Positions 5,788 to 13,790 of a DNA stretch of 44,299 nt are shown here, one piece after another (positions within the stretch are counted from its first letter, which is position 1; each line of letters opens with the position of its first letter). The translations under genes were made by a program, and so were the position numbers. The DNA is from Acidomonas methanolica (GTDB lineage Bacteria > Pseudomonadota > Alphaproteobacteria > Acetobacterales > Acetobacteraceae), in assembly GCF_004346035.1 (NCBI RefSeq), contig NZ_SLZN01000020.1, forward strand, positions 1-44,299, read 5' to 3'. The notes beneath the pieces are model-generated. The model worked only from the letters and a program-made list of their open reading frames with translations. It was not told the origin of the DNA and ran no database searches.

Positions 5788-7827
5788 ATGTCGTTTGATG
5801 ATGACACAAGGTTCCGCGTCCGGCCCGGTCGCATCCGTGGCAAGGGGAGCGGAAAGACCCGAAGTTTTCTCTCGCGGATGCGTGCCTCCGTGCGGCGATC
5901 CGGAGCGTCCCGTAAGCTTCATACGCATGGTTCTGCCGGCCCCACCAAACCTGATGGTTCGGAGGGCGGTGCCCCACGTCGCGGCGGTCGCTCCGGCGTC
6001 CGGAAGGGACGCGGCGCGTCCTTCGTGCGGGCGCGCCAGATCGCAGGCTGGAATCATGCGAAATCCGGTAGCCGCCGCGTCATCGTCAAGTCGCGCATGA
6101 TCCGCGCTCCCGGCCGTGACGGCAGGGCGCGCGCCCACTTGAATTACATCCAGCGCGACGGCACGTCCCGCGACGGGCAGCGGGGGCAGCTTTACGGGCC
6201 GGAGACCGATCGTGCCGACGCCGATGCCTTCCTCGAACGCGGGCAGGACGACCGGCATCAGTTCCGCTTTATCGTCTCGCCGGAGGATGCCGAGCAAATG
6301 CAGGATCTGACCGCCTTCACGCGCGATCTGATGACGCAGATGGAGGCGGACCTCGGCACGAAGCTGGATTGGGTCGCGGTGAACCATTTCAACACCGGCC
6401 ATCCCCACGCTCATATCGTCATCCAGGGTCATGACGACCGGGGCGAGGATCTGGTGATCGCCAGCGATTACATCACCCAGGGGGTGCGTGAACGGGCGAC
6501 CGAACTGGTGACGCTGGAACTCGGTCCCGAGACGGCGCTGGAGCAGCGCCGCAAGCTGGAAAATATGGTCGGGCAGGACCGCTTCACCCGGCTCGATCGC
6601 CAGCTTCTGGCTCTGGCGGAAGACGGTCCCATCGACATGCGTGGCGACCAGGGGGGCGATCATGTCCTGCGCCAGCGGCGGCTCGCGAAGCTGGAGCGGA
6701 TGGAGCTTGCCAGCCAGGTCGAGCCGGGCATTTGGCAGATTGCGCCGGAGATGGAGAAGACGCTGCGCGACCTCGGCGAGCGGGGCGATATCATCCGCGC
6801 CCTGAACCGGGCGATGCGCGAGCAGGGTCGCACGCCCGATCCCGCCCTGTTCGTCTTCCATGGTCCGGCGTCGCGCGAGACAGTCGAGGGGCGGATTCTC
6901 GACCGGCATCTGTCCGACGAACTGGGCGAGCGGATCGGCCTGGTTATGGACGGGGTGGATGGGCGCACCCATCATGTCACTGGCATCGACCCGGCTGCCC
7001 TGGAAGGCGCGCGAAACGGGAGCATCGTCGCGGTCGGGCTGGAGGTCTCTGGCCCCCGTCCCGCCGACCGGGAAATCGTGTCGGTCGCCGCCGCAGAGGG
7101 CGGCGTCTATCGCACCGACGCCCATCTTGCCCGGGTGCGGGCCATGCCGCGTCTTCCGGGCGGCGATGCGGAGGCTTACGTGGCCTCCCATGTCCGGCGT
7201 CTGGAAGCCCTGCGTCGTGCCGGTGTCGTCGAACGCATCGAGGACGCGCGATGGCAGATCCCCGGTGATTATCTGGACCGTGCGACGGCCTATGATACGA
7301 GCCGCGCGAAACAGCTTTCCGTTCGCGTGCTGTCGAGTTTCGATCTCGACGCCCAGATCGCGGCGGACGGGGCGACATGGCTGGACCGCGGATTGCTGTC
7401 GCGCGGCAACTCGAACGTCGTCGATGCTGGGTTCGGACATGAGGTGACGATTGCCCGTAAGCGGCGTCAGGACGTGTTGATGGAGCGCGGGGATGCCTGG
7501 TCCGACGAGCACGGGCAGGTCCGCTATCGCAAGGGACTCCTGGCGACGCTGGAGCGGCGGGAACTCGATCGCGTCGGCGGTGAGATGGCGGCCGCGCGTG
7601 GCACGTCCTACCGCACCATGGTTGATGGCGAGAGAGTCCGGGGCACGCTGAAGGAAAAGGTCCGGCTGGCAAGTGGAACCTATGCCCTGGTCGAGAACGC
7701 GCAGGAATTCGTGCTGGTGCCGTGGAAGCGCGTCATCGAAAAGCGGCTCGGGCAGGAGATTGCCGGCGTCATGCGCGCGGGCACGATTGACTGGCAGCTC
7801 GGGCGGGAAAGGGGGCTTGGCGTGTGA
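5788..7827 (+). CDS. rlxS: Relaxase, RlxS/VirD2-like with DUF3363 C-terminal region
   Basis: This protein of about 679 residues should nick oriT and pilot single-stranded DNA through the type IV channel. The N-terminus (MSFDDDTRFRVRPGRIRGKG) matches the RlxS/DUF3363 family start, which is why I prefer ATG 5788 over GTG 5779 in the same frame. A basic leader is followed by ARAHLNYIQRDG, where the Tyr is a candidate nucleophile. The histidine metal-binding motif of MOBP relaxases follows (WVAVNHFNTGHPHAHIVIQG). The rest is the DUF3363 region, seen in family members as a long C-terminal extension. No clear ribosome-binding site is visible at either start. The following genes are on the opposite strand, so it ends its operon. 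Confidence 0.85.
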   Translation: MSFDDDTRFRVRPGRIRGKGSGKTRSFLSRMRASVRRSGASRKLHTHGSAGPTKPDGSEGGAPRRGGRSGVRKGRGASFVRARQIAGWNHAKSGSRRVIVKSRMIRAPGRDGRARAHLNYIQRDGTSRDGQRGQLYGPETDRADADAFLERGQDDRHQFRFIVSPEDAEQMQDLTAFTRDLMTQMEADLGTKLDWVAVNHFNTGHPHAHIVIQGHDDRGEDLVIASDYITQGVRERATELVTLELGPETALEQRRKLENMVGQDRFTRLDRQLLALAEDGPIDMRGDQGGDHVLRQRRLAKLERMELASQVEPGIWQIAPEMEKTLRDLGERGDIIRALNRAMREQGRTPDPALFVFHGPASRETVEGRILDRHLSDELGERIGLVMDGVDGRTHHVTGIDPAALEGARNGSIVAVGLEVSGPRPADREIVSVAAAEGGVYRTDAHLARVRAMPRLPGGDAEAYVASHVRRLEALRRAGVVERIEDARWQIPGDYLDRATAYDTSRAKQLSVRVLSSFDLDAQIAADGATWLDRGLLSRGNSNVVDAGFGHEVTIARKRRQDVLMERGDAWSDEHGQVRYRKGLLATLERRELDRVGGEMAAARGTSYRTMVDGERVRGTLKEKVRLASGTYALVENAQEFVLVPWKRVIEKRLGQEIAGVMRAGTIDWQLGRERGLGV

Positions 7828-7875
7828 CAGGATGTGTGCCGACGGCAGGCACACAGTTCCATCGCATTCGACCTG

Positions 7876-8271
7876 TCAGGCCGCGTGGGTGCGCGCCTTT
7901 GGTTTTCCCCGGCGTCTCGCGGCCATCCTGCTGGAAGTCGCGGCGATGTCAGGATCGACATCGCCCAGATGCTCGATCCGCAGCGGCGCCCGTGACGGCA
8001 GGCGCACGATCAGATCGAGTTCTCCGCCGATTGCCTCGACATAGCTCCGAAGCGTCGAGAGGTACATATCGGCCTGCTTCTCGATTTTGGAGACCGAAGG
8101 CTGCTTGACGTTAAGTGCTGACGCGATTTCGGCTTGGGCCTTGCCTGCCAGCCGACGCAGTTCGCTCAGGCTTTCCACCTGCTCCTTCAGCTCCAGCGCG
8201 CGCGCCTCGACGTGGGTGCGGCGCTCTTCAGGGAGAGCGGCGATGACATCGTTCAGATCCCGGCCCATCAT
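7876..8271 (-). CDS. higA: HigA-like antitoxin, XRE helix-turn-helix
   Basis: The 131-residue protein has an XRE-type helix-turn-helix at about residues 37-75 (RRLAGKAQAEIASALNVKQPSVSKIEKQAD) followed by MYLSTLRSYVEAIGGELDLIVRLP, the typical HigA-type dimer and strand region. It overlaps the upstream toxin gene by 4 bp (ATGA at 8268-8271). Toxin-first order is characteristic of higBA. It should neutralise the toxin and repress the operon through the small inverted repeat before the toxin gene. The basic tail (RRRGKPKARTHAA) is not part of the family core. Confidence 0.8.
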   Translation of the reverse strand: MMGRDLNDVIAALPEERRTHVEARALELKEQVESLSELRRLAGKAQAEIASALNVKQPSVSKIEKQADMYLSTLRSYVEAIGGELDLIVRLPSRAPLRIEHLGDVDPDIAATSSRMAARRRGKPKARTHAA

Positions 8272-8651
8272 TTCTTCCCTTTCTTTGTGGCGTTCTTCGC
8301 GGTTTCCAGTCGATCGAGATGGCCCTGAAACCGCTTGTCCGCCTTGGCGATCAGGGTCTTGTAGAAACGCTTTTCGCTGCCGCCCGACTTGTCGCCCGCG
8401 ACCAGCAGGATCGCCTTTCGCTCCAGGTCGAACGCGAAAGCCACCCGCCAGACGCCGTCATCGGCGTCGAAGCGTAATTCCTTCATGTTCGCAAACGACG
8501 AATCATTCAGCGTGTCCGCGTGTGGCCGACCGAGCTGCGGACCGAACGTGGCGAGCAGTCTGGCGGATGCCAGCAATTCGTCCTGCACGGGCGCCGGCAA
8601 GTCCTCGAACTCCGCATCGAATTCATCGCCAAAAGCGACAGTCCATTCCAT
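8268..8651 (-). CDS. higB: HigB/RelE-superfamily toxin
   Basis: From ATG 8651 the product has 127 residues, MEWTVAFGDEFDAEFEDLP, and matches the RelE/ParE-type (phage Gp49-like) toxins: LGRPHADTLNDSSFANMKELRFDADDGVWRVAFAFD, followed by AILLVAGDKSGGSEKRFYKTLI. Such toxins cleave mRNA on the ribosome. The upstream in-frame ATG at 8738 is rejected because GGAGG lies 7 nt before 8651. That ribosome-binding site lies inside an inverted repeat likely to be the operator. The pair would stabilise the element after transfer. It interrupts the plus-strand tra genes, suggesting a separately acquired module. Confidence 0.8.
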   Translation of the reverse strand: MEWTVAFGDEFDAEFEDLPAPVQDELLASARLLATFGPQLGRPHADTLNDSSFANMKELRFDADDGVWRVAFAFDLERKAILLVAGDKSGGSEKRFYKTLIAKADKRFQGHLDRLETAKNATKKGKK

Positions 8652-8671
8652 ATATAGCCTCCAAGCTATAT
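8652..8671 (-). promoter_or_regulatory. Probable higBA operator overlapping the ribosome-binding site
   Basis: ATATAGC (8652-8658) and GCTATAT (8665-8671) form a perfect 7-bp inverted repeat around CTCCAA, the complement of the toxin gene's GGAGG element. Binding of the HigA-like protein here would block transcription or translation start of the operon. Confidence 0.55.
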
Positions 8672-8783
8672 CGTCAAGATTGGGCTTCAGGGCAGTGCGT
8701 ACCCTGTGGCCGAGTTCACCGTGGATCGACCGATGCATCGGACACCCGGCGCCATGAGGGAATCGATTAGCGCGGACGACGCA

Positions 8784-9026
8784 TCATGGCGGCGTTTCCG
8801 TCAGCCCGTCCAGAAGCACGCGCCCGTCCACCCCGATCGCATCCGTGATATCGAGAAATTCGATCACATCGAGCCTCCGTTCTCCATTCTCGTATTTCGC
8901 AACATAGGATTGCGGCTTGCCCAGTCGGGCGGCCAGTGTGGCTTGCGTCAGTCCTTTGGCGTGCCTTGCCGCGATCAGCAGATCCATGAGACGCTGCTGA
9001 CGTGGAGAGCGCAGCGATTTCGGCAT
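8784..9026 (-). CDS. XRE-family transcriptional regulator
   Basis: An 80-residue protein (MPKSLRSPRQQRLMDLLIAARHAKGLTQ...) made almost entirely of one XRE helix-turn-helix. The recognition region is GLTQATLAARLGKPQSYVAKYENGERRLD. The longer frame to 9155 would cross a likely operator and add an unrelated N-terminus, so ATG 9026 is preferred. It is divergent from the short DUF2285 gene at 9127. The 100-bp space between them contains GATAATCC/GGATTATC dyads. Such regulator pairs recur beside conjugation genes of this type and probably control transfer, which is inference. Confidence 0.75.
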   Translation of the reverse strand: MPKSLRSPRQQRLMDLLIAARHAKGLTQATLAARLGKPQSYVAKYENGERRLDVIEFLDITDAIGVDGRVLLDGLTETPP

Positions 9027-9060
9027 AGGAGCGGTTCCGGATGAAAAGCAGAACCGCCCC

Positions 9061-9098
9061 GATAATCCTGTATCGGGATTATCCCATTTCGGGATATG
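9061..9098. promoter_or_regulatory. Operator-like dyads between the divergent XRE and DUF2285 genes
   Basis: GATAATCC and GGATTATC form an 8-bp dyad separated by 7 bp around 9061-9083, and a further CGGGAT half-site follows at about 9091. The site lies in the divergent promoter region, so it is a good candidate target of the XRE protein. Confidence 0.5.
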
Positions 9099-9126
9099 GT
9101 GGTGCCCGACAGGAAGGGGCACGATC

Positions 9127-9417
9127 ATGACGCAGCGACCCGATGCGGAGGCCATTCCCGGCGATGAGGCGCCGGACTGTCCGATGCTGACCGCGTATGA
9201 CCACCTTCATCACATCACCTATCTGCGCCTGCTCGACGCCGAGGCGGACGGCGCCGACTGGCGCGAGGTTGCCCGCATCGTGCTCGGTCGTGATCCGGCG
9301 TGCGACGGGGCGGCAGCGCGACGATGCTGGGACTCGCACATGGCGCGGGCGCGCTGGATGCGCGATAGCGGCTATCGCCAGCTTCTGACTATCCCCGGCG
9401 GGAAGACGGCGGACTGA
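9127..9417 (+). CDS. Short DUF2285 domain protein
   Basis: The 96-residue protein matches the DUF2285 region alone: HLHHITYLRLLDAEADGADWREVARIVLGRDPA followed by RRCWDSHMARARWMRDSGYRQLL. The pattern resembles a DNA-binding helical domain and is common beside relaxase and traG genes of alphaproteobacterial elements. It is divergent from an XRE regulator across a probable operator, and AAGGGGCACG precedes its ATG. It shares the family of the longer, frameshifted protein at 947-1724 but is not a copy of it. Function is unknown; a regulatory role is likely. Confidence 0.75.
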   Translation: MTQRPDAEAIPGDEAPDCPMLTAYDHLHHITYLRLLDAEADGADWREVARIVLGRDPACDGAAARRCWDSHMARARWMRDSGYRQLLTIPGGKTAD

Positions 9418-9536
9418 CCGACCCGTCCGATTAGCTACAGTTTCGCCGCCGATTGCCGTACGATTCCTGATTTTTCTTGCTGAAATCTCCATCCTTCCTT
9501 CGCTGACAGACGAATGGTTCGTCAGGGGAGGAAGCC

Positions 9537-11558
9537 ATGTCCGCGTCGCGCGTGCTCTGGGGCCAGATTGTTCTGGTCCTCGCCATCATGTTGCTGTCCT
9601 GGTGGGGGGCTACCGAGTGGACGGCCTGGCGTCTCGGCTTCCAGCCGGAACTCGGACCGCCCTGGTTAATGCTGGACCATCGTTGGCCGGTATACGCCCC
9701 GCCGCTGTTCTTCTGGTGGTGGTATGAGTTCGACGCCTACGCACCGGCGATCTTCGTCCAGGGCGCGCGGATCGGCGTCACGGGTGTCGTCCTTGCCGTC
9801 CTCGTAGCGTTCGGGCTGTCGATCTGGCGCGCGCGGGCGCGGCGGCGGGTGGAAACCTACGGTTCCGCCCGCTGGGCGAACCGGCACGATATCCGCGCGG
9901 CCGGCCTTCTCGGCGAGGATGGCGTCGTGTTGGGGAAGTATCGGCGCGACTATCTGCGGCACGCAGGCCCCGAGCATGTGCTGTGTTTCGCACCCACCCG
10001 TTCCGGGAAAGGCGTCGGGCTGGTCATCCCGACCCTGCTGACCTGGCCGAGTTCGGCCATCATCCATGACATCAAGGGCGAGAACTGGGAGCTGACGGCC
10101 GGTTTCCGCGCCACGTTCGGGCGGGTGCTGCTGTTCGACCCGACCAATCCGGCCTCTTCCGCCTATAATCCGCTGCTGGAGGTGCGACCGGGCGCGTATG
10201 AGGTCCGCGACGTGCAGAATATCGCGGATATCCTGGTCGATCCCGACGGGGCGCTGGACCGCCGCAATCACTGGGAGAAGACCTCTCACTCCCTGCTGGT
10301 CGGCGCGATCCTGCATGTGTTGTATGCCGAGGACGACAAGACCCTGGCGGGGGTGGCGAATTTCCTGTCCGACCCGAAGCGGTCGATCGAGGCGACCCTG
10401 TCCGCCATGATGCGCACCAACCATCTCGGCGAGCAGGGGGTGCATCCCGTCGTGGCTTCGACCGCGCGGGAACTGCTCAACAAGTCGGACAACGAGCGAT
10501 CGGGCGTTCTCAGCACCGCCATGTCATTTCTCGGTCTTTACCGCGATCCGGTGGTGGCGACGGTGACGCGCCGGTGCGACTGGCGGATCGAGGATCTGGT
10601 ATCATCCGCCCGACCCGCATCGCTGTATTTCGTGGTGCCGCCCTCGGATATCAGCCGGACCCGGCCGCTGATCCGGCTGGTCCTGAATCAGATCGGCCGC
10701 CGTCTGACGGAGGATATGGACAGCGCGGCCCGACGGCGGCGCCTGCTGCTCATGCTCGATGAATTTCCGGCCTTCGGGCGGCTGGATTTCTTCGAGAGCG
10801 CGCTGGCCTTCATGGCGGGATATCGTATCCGGGCTTTCCTGATCGCCCAGTCCCTGAACCAGATTGAGAAAGCCTACGGCGCCAACAACAGCATTCTGGA
10901 CAATTGTCACGTCCGGGTGTCCTTCGCCACCAATGACGAGCGCACCGCGAAGCGGGTATCCGACGCGCTCGGCACGGCGACAGAGCAGCGGGATTCCACC
11001 AATTACGCCGGGCATCGCCTGTCGCCCTGGCTTGGGCATCTCATGGTCTCGCGGCAGGAGACCGCCCGGCCCCTGTTGACGGTCGGCGAGGTCCAGCAGC
11101 TCCCGAAAGACGAGGAAGTGGTCATGGTGGCGGGTTGCCCACCGATCCGGGCGCGCAAGGCTCGCTATTACGAGGATCGCCGTTTCACCGCGCGCCTCCT
11201 GCCGCCCCCCGATCCGGCAGGTCTCGCCGCACCGGATGGCAGCGGAGGTGACGATCTCTGGTCCGGGAAGCGCGCGGCCATGGCGGACCCGAGACGGAAG
11301 GACCCGGTGGACGCGACCGATGCGGCCGCTTCGGGGAGCGAGACAGACACTGCCAATGGCGGCGTGCGGCGCGAGCCGGAACTGCCTGAACACGAAAACA
11401 TCGCGCCCGAGCATGCCGATCCGGCGGCGGAGTTCGAACTCCCTGACAATGATCCGGAGGCGGATGCCCGGAGGGCGGCGGAACTGCGGAGGCAGGCGAA
11501 CATCACCCGTCAGGCCGGCATGGACCGCGCCGACGGCCTCGAACTCGGGGGAGAGTGA
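9537..11558 (+). CDS. traG: TraG/VirD4 type IV coupling protein
   Basis: The 673-residue ATPase should link the relaxosome to the secretion channel at the inner membrane. It has N-terminal membrane segments (about residues 8-25 and 75-95). Walker A is at about 152-161 (APTRSGKGVG), and the Walker B region is near 402-413 (LLLMLDEFPAFG). The segment FLIAQSLNQIEKAYG is typical of TraG. The C-terminal 120 residues are acidic and low in complexity. AGGGGAGGAAGCC before ATG 9537 is a strong ribosome-binding site. Its stop overlaps the next gene's GTG start. It begins a 12-kb unidirectional operon running to DUF2274. Confidence 0.92.
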   Translation: MSASRVLWGQIVLVLAIMLLSWWGATEWTAWRLGFQPELGPPWLMLDHRWPVYAPPLFFWWWYEFDAYAPAIFVQGARIGVTGVVLAVLVAFGLSIWRARARRRVETYGSARWANRHDIRAAGLLGEDGVVLGKYRRDYLRHAGPEHVLCFAPTRSGKGVGLVIPTLLTWPSSAIIHDIKGENWELTAGFRATFGRVLLFDPTNPASSAYNPLLEVRPGAYEVRDVQNIADILVDPDGALDRRNHWEKTSHSLLVGAILHVLYAEDDKTLAGVANFLSDPKRSIEATLSAMMRTNHLGEQGVHPVVASTARELLNKSDNERSGVLSTAMSFLGLYRDPVVATVTRRCDWRIEDLVSSARPASLYFVVPPSDISRTRPLIRLVLNQIGRRLTEDMDSAARRRRLLLMLDEFPAFGRLDFFESALAFMAGYRIRAFLIAQSLNQIEKAYGANNSILDNCHVRVSFATNDERTAKRVSDALGTATEQRDSTNYAGHRLSPWLGHLMVSRQETARPLLTVGEVQQLPKDEEVVMVAGCPPIRARKARYYEDRRFTARLLPPPDPAGLAAPDGSGGDDLWSGKRAAMADPRRKDPVDATDAAASGSETDTANGGVRREPELPEHENIAPEHADPAAEFELPDNDPEADARRAAELRRQANITRQAGMDRADGLELGGE

Positions 11559-12004
11559 CCGTGCAAAAGCGAAGCAGGCGACTCAATGTCTATTTCGATC
11601 CCGAGATCCATAGGCAGCTCGAGGCCCGCGCCGTCCGGCGGGACATATCCAAATCCGCCCTGGTCGAGACGGCGGTGCTATCGTTTCTCACGGATGATGA
11701 TGCCGAAAGGCAGGAAGCTGCGACGTCACGTCGTCTCGACCGGCTGTCGCGGCAGATGGCCGGGCTGGAGGAAGATGTCTCGATCCTGGCGGAAACGCTG
11801 ACCCTGTTCATCCGGTTCTGGCTGACCAGCACGCCACCCCTGCCCGAGAGTGGCCGGGCTGCGGCGAAAGCGCTCGGTCTGGAGCGCTTCGAGGGCTTCC
11901 TGACGGCGCTGGAACGCCGTCTCGCCACGGGCGACCGATTCCTGCGCGAGCGTCAGCGCGAGATCGCGGCGAGGCAGGAACCGCGAGGTGACGAACCTGC
12001 CTGA
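11555..12004 (+). CDS. Ribbon-helix-helix (CopG-like) protein
   Basis: A 149-residue protein starting at GTG 11555, which overlaps the traG stop (GTGA). The N-terminus, RRLNVYFDPEIHRQLEARAVRRDISKSALVETAV, is a ribbon-helix-helix DNA-binding fold at about residues 8-45. The middle is helical (LDRLSRQMAGLEEDVSILAETLTLFIRFWLTS). CopG-like proteins regularly sit between traG and trbB in these clusters and are thought to regulate transfer genes or assist the relaxosome. About 130 bp separate it from trbB, leaving room for an internal promoter that I cannot identify with confidence. Confidence 0.75.
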   Translation: MTVQKRSRRLNVYFDPEIHRQLEARAVRRDISKSALVETAVLSFLTDDDAERQEAATSRRLDRLSRQMAGLEEDVSILAETLTLFIRFWLTSTPPLPESGRAAAKALGLERFEGFLTALERRLATGDRFLRERQREIAARQEPRGDEPA

Positions 12005-12134
12005 ACGTCCCCAATGACATACGCTTTTACCGCATCAGCGAAAATCCTTGTTGCGTAATGGGAAATTCGCTCCCTTCTAATTATCCCCGTCGTCGTCCGG
12101 AGTGCCCGGATGGCCTGCAAAGACGGGGATACCC

Positions 12135-13151
12135 ATGGTGGTCACACCCATTGACAGCGGTGCTCGACAACGCGGCATCTCCATGCTGCGCACGGCGATG
12201 GGACCGGCGATCGCGTCGCTGCTGGCGGACCCTGCTGTCGTTGAGGTGATGCTCAATCCGGACGGAAAGCTCTGGATCGACCGCTTGTCCGAGGGCCTGT
12301 CCGATACAGGTGAGACGATCGCGCCCGTCGATGCCGAGCGTATCGTGCGGCTGGTCGCGCACCATGTCGGGGCCGAAGTGCATGAGGGTGCGCCCCGCGT
12401 GTCGGCGGAACTGCCGACCGGTGAGCGTTTCGAGGGGCTGCTGCCTCCGGTCGTCACCGCGCCGAGCTTTGCGATCCGTAAACCCGCCGTCGCGGTGTTC
12501 ACGCTCGACGATTACGTCGAAGCCGGGATCATGACCGACGCCCAGGCCCTTTTCCTGCGCCGTGCTGTCGCGGATCGGAAGAACATCCTCGTCGCGGGTG
12601 GGACGTCCACGGGCAAGACCACGCTGGTCAACGCCCTGCTGGCGGAGGTCGCAAAGACCGACGATCGCGTCGTGCTGATCGAAGACACGCGCGAGCTGCA
12701 ATGCCGCGCGCCAAACCTCGTATCGCTCCGCACCCGTGATGGTGTCGTCACCCTATCCGAACTGGTGCGCTCGGCCCTGCGCCTGCGTCCGGACCGTATT
12801 CCCATCGGCGAGGTGCGCGGTCCCGAGGCGCTCGACCTGCTCAAAGCCTGGGGCACGGGTCATCCCGGCGGCGTGGGCACGCTTCACGCTGGCACCGCCA
12901 TCGGCGCATTGCATCGTATGGAGCAACTGATCCAGGAAATCGTCGTCACCGTACCGCACGCCCTGATCGCCGAGACCATCGACGTCATTGCCGTGCTGTC
13001 GGGCCGGGGCGATGCCCGTAGCCTGTCCGAACTGGCCACGGTGAACGGTCTCGATCCCGTGACGGGCGACTACCGGCTGGTCCCGGCCGACCTGCCGGAA
13101 AGGACCGGCGCTGCTTCTTTCTCCTTCACCGAACTCAAGGAAACGCTCTGA
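12135..13151 (+). CDS. trbB: TrbB, VirB11-type secretion ATPase
   Basis: The 338-residue hexameric ATPase powers pilus assembly and substrate transfer. It shows Walker A ([10 protein letters not shown], about residues 155-164), the Asp box ([12 protein letters not shown]), Walker B/His-box features ([37 protein letters not shown]) and the closing [13 protein letters not shown] 12135 is preferred to 12102 because ACGGGGA lies just upstream. The stop TGA is next to or overlapping the trbC ATG at 13151. It is the first gene of the trb mating-pair formation block. Confidence 0.92.
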   Translation: MVVTPIDSGARQRGISMLRTAMGPAIASLLADPAVVEVMLNPDGKLWIDRLSEGLSDTGETIAPVDAERIVRLVAHHVGAEVHEGAPRVSAELPTGERFEGLLPPVVTAPSFAIRKPAVAVFTLDDYVEAGIMTDAQALFLRRAVADRKNILVAGGTSTGKTTLVNALLAEVAKTDDRVVLIEDTRELQCRAPNLVSLRTRDGVVTLSELVRSALRLRPDRIPIGEVRGPEALDLLKAWGTGHPGGVGTLHAGTAIGALHRMEQLIQEIVVTVPHALIAETIDVIAVLSGRGDARSLSELATVNGLDPVTGDYRLVPADLPERTGAASFSFTELKETL

Positions 13152-13504
13152 TGTCGCCAATTCATTCCGGGCGCGGTCTCGCGCGTCTCGATCTCCGCCG
13201 TGTCCCGAGGCTGCTCGGTACGGCGATGCTGCTGATGTTCGCCATGGCTTCCTCGGCCATGGCGTCCGGTTCGGACATGCCATGGGAGGAACCGCTCAAC
13301 CAGATTCTTGAAAGCGTGCAGGGTCCGGTGGCCAAGATCGTCTCGGTGATCATCATCACCGTCACGGGTCTGACGCTCGCTTTCGGGGAAAGCTCAGGCG
13401 GGTTCCGTCGCCTGATCCAGATCGTCTTTGGACTAAGCATCGCTTTTGCGGCGTCCAGCTTCTTCCTGTCCTTCTTCTCCTTCTCGGGCGGGGCGCTGAT
13501 CTGA
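13151..13504 (+). CDS. trbC: TrbC, VirB2-type pilin
   Basis: A 117-residue pilin precursor with an N-terminal signal (LLGTAMLLMFAMASSAMASGS) and two hydrophobic segments (about residues 62-78 and 87-110, including SLSIAFAASSFF-like sequence). MPWEEPLNQILESVQGPVAK at the mature start is typical of TrbC. It is probably processed by TraF, encoded at 3802. It overlaps trbD at the ATG/TGA junction. Confidence 0.88.
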   Translation: MSPIHSGRGLARLDLRRVPRLLGTAMLLMFAMASSAMASGSDMPWEEPLNQILESVQGPVAKIVSVIIITVTGLTLAFGESSGGFRRLIQIVFGLSIAFAASSFFLSFFSFSGGALI

Positions 13505-13779
13505 TGGCGGGCTATGACGATGACGCGGTGCCAGGATTTCATGTCCCGGTGCATCGCTCGCTGACCGATCCAATCCTGCTGGGTGGCGCACCCCGCGCCG
13601 TGGCTATTGCCAATGGCACGCTGGCGGCGGCGATTGCGCTGGGGTTGAGGCTCTGGCTGATCGGCGCGGCGTTCTGGATCGTTGGCCATACGCTGGCGGT
13701 CTGGGGGGCGAAGCGTGATCCGTTCTTTATCGAGGTGGGGCGGCGGCATCTCCGTTACCCCGCCTGGCTGCGGGCATAG
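13504..13779 (+). CDS. trbD: TrbD, VirB3-like protein
   Basis: A 91-residue inner-membrane protein. The N-terminus VPGFHVPVHRSLTDPILLGGAPR is the VirB3/TrbD signature, followed by a membrane hairpin (about residues 33-62) and the C-terminal DPFFIEVGRRHLRYPAWLRA. VirB3 proteins partner with the VirB4 ATPase, encoded here by the next gene, trbE. It overlaps trbC and is 11 bp from trbE. Confidence 0.9.
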   Translation: MAGYDDDAVPGFHVPVHRSLTDPILLGGAPRAVAIANGTLAAAIALGLRLWLIGAAFWIVGHTLAVWGAKRDPFFIEVGRRHLRYPAWLRA

Positions 13780-13790
13780 GGGGATCGGCC

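Noticed and set aside
5559-5798. 79-codon frame between the lytic transglycosylase and relaxase, starting at an ATGA overlap
   Set aside because: Its product has no family features, and it covers the candidate oriT with its nick-like motif; a non-coding role is more likely.
5602-7854. 750-codon minus-strand frame opposite the relaxase
   Set aside because: A mirror of the strongly coding plus-strand relaxase with no recognisable domains.
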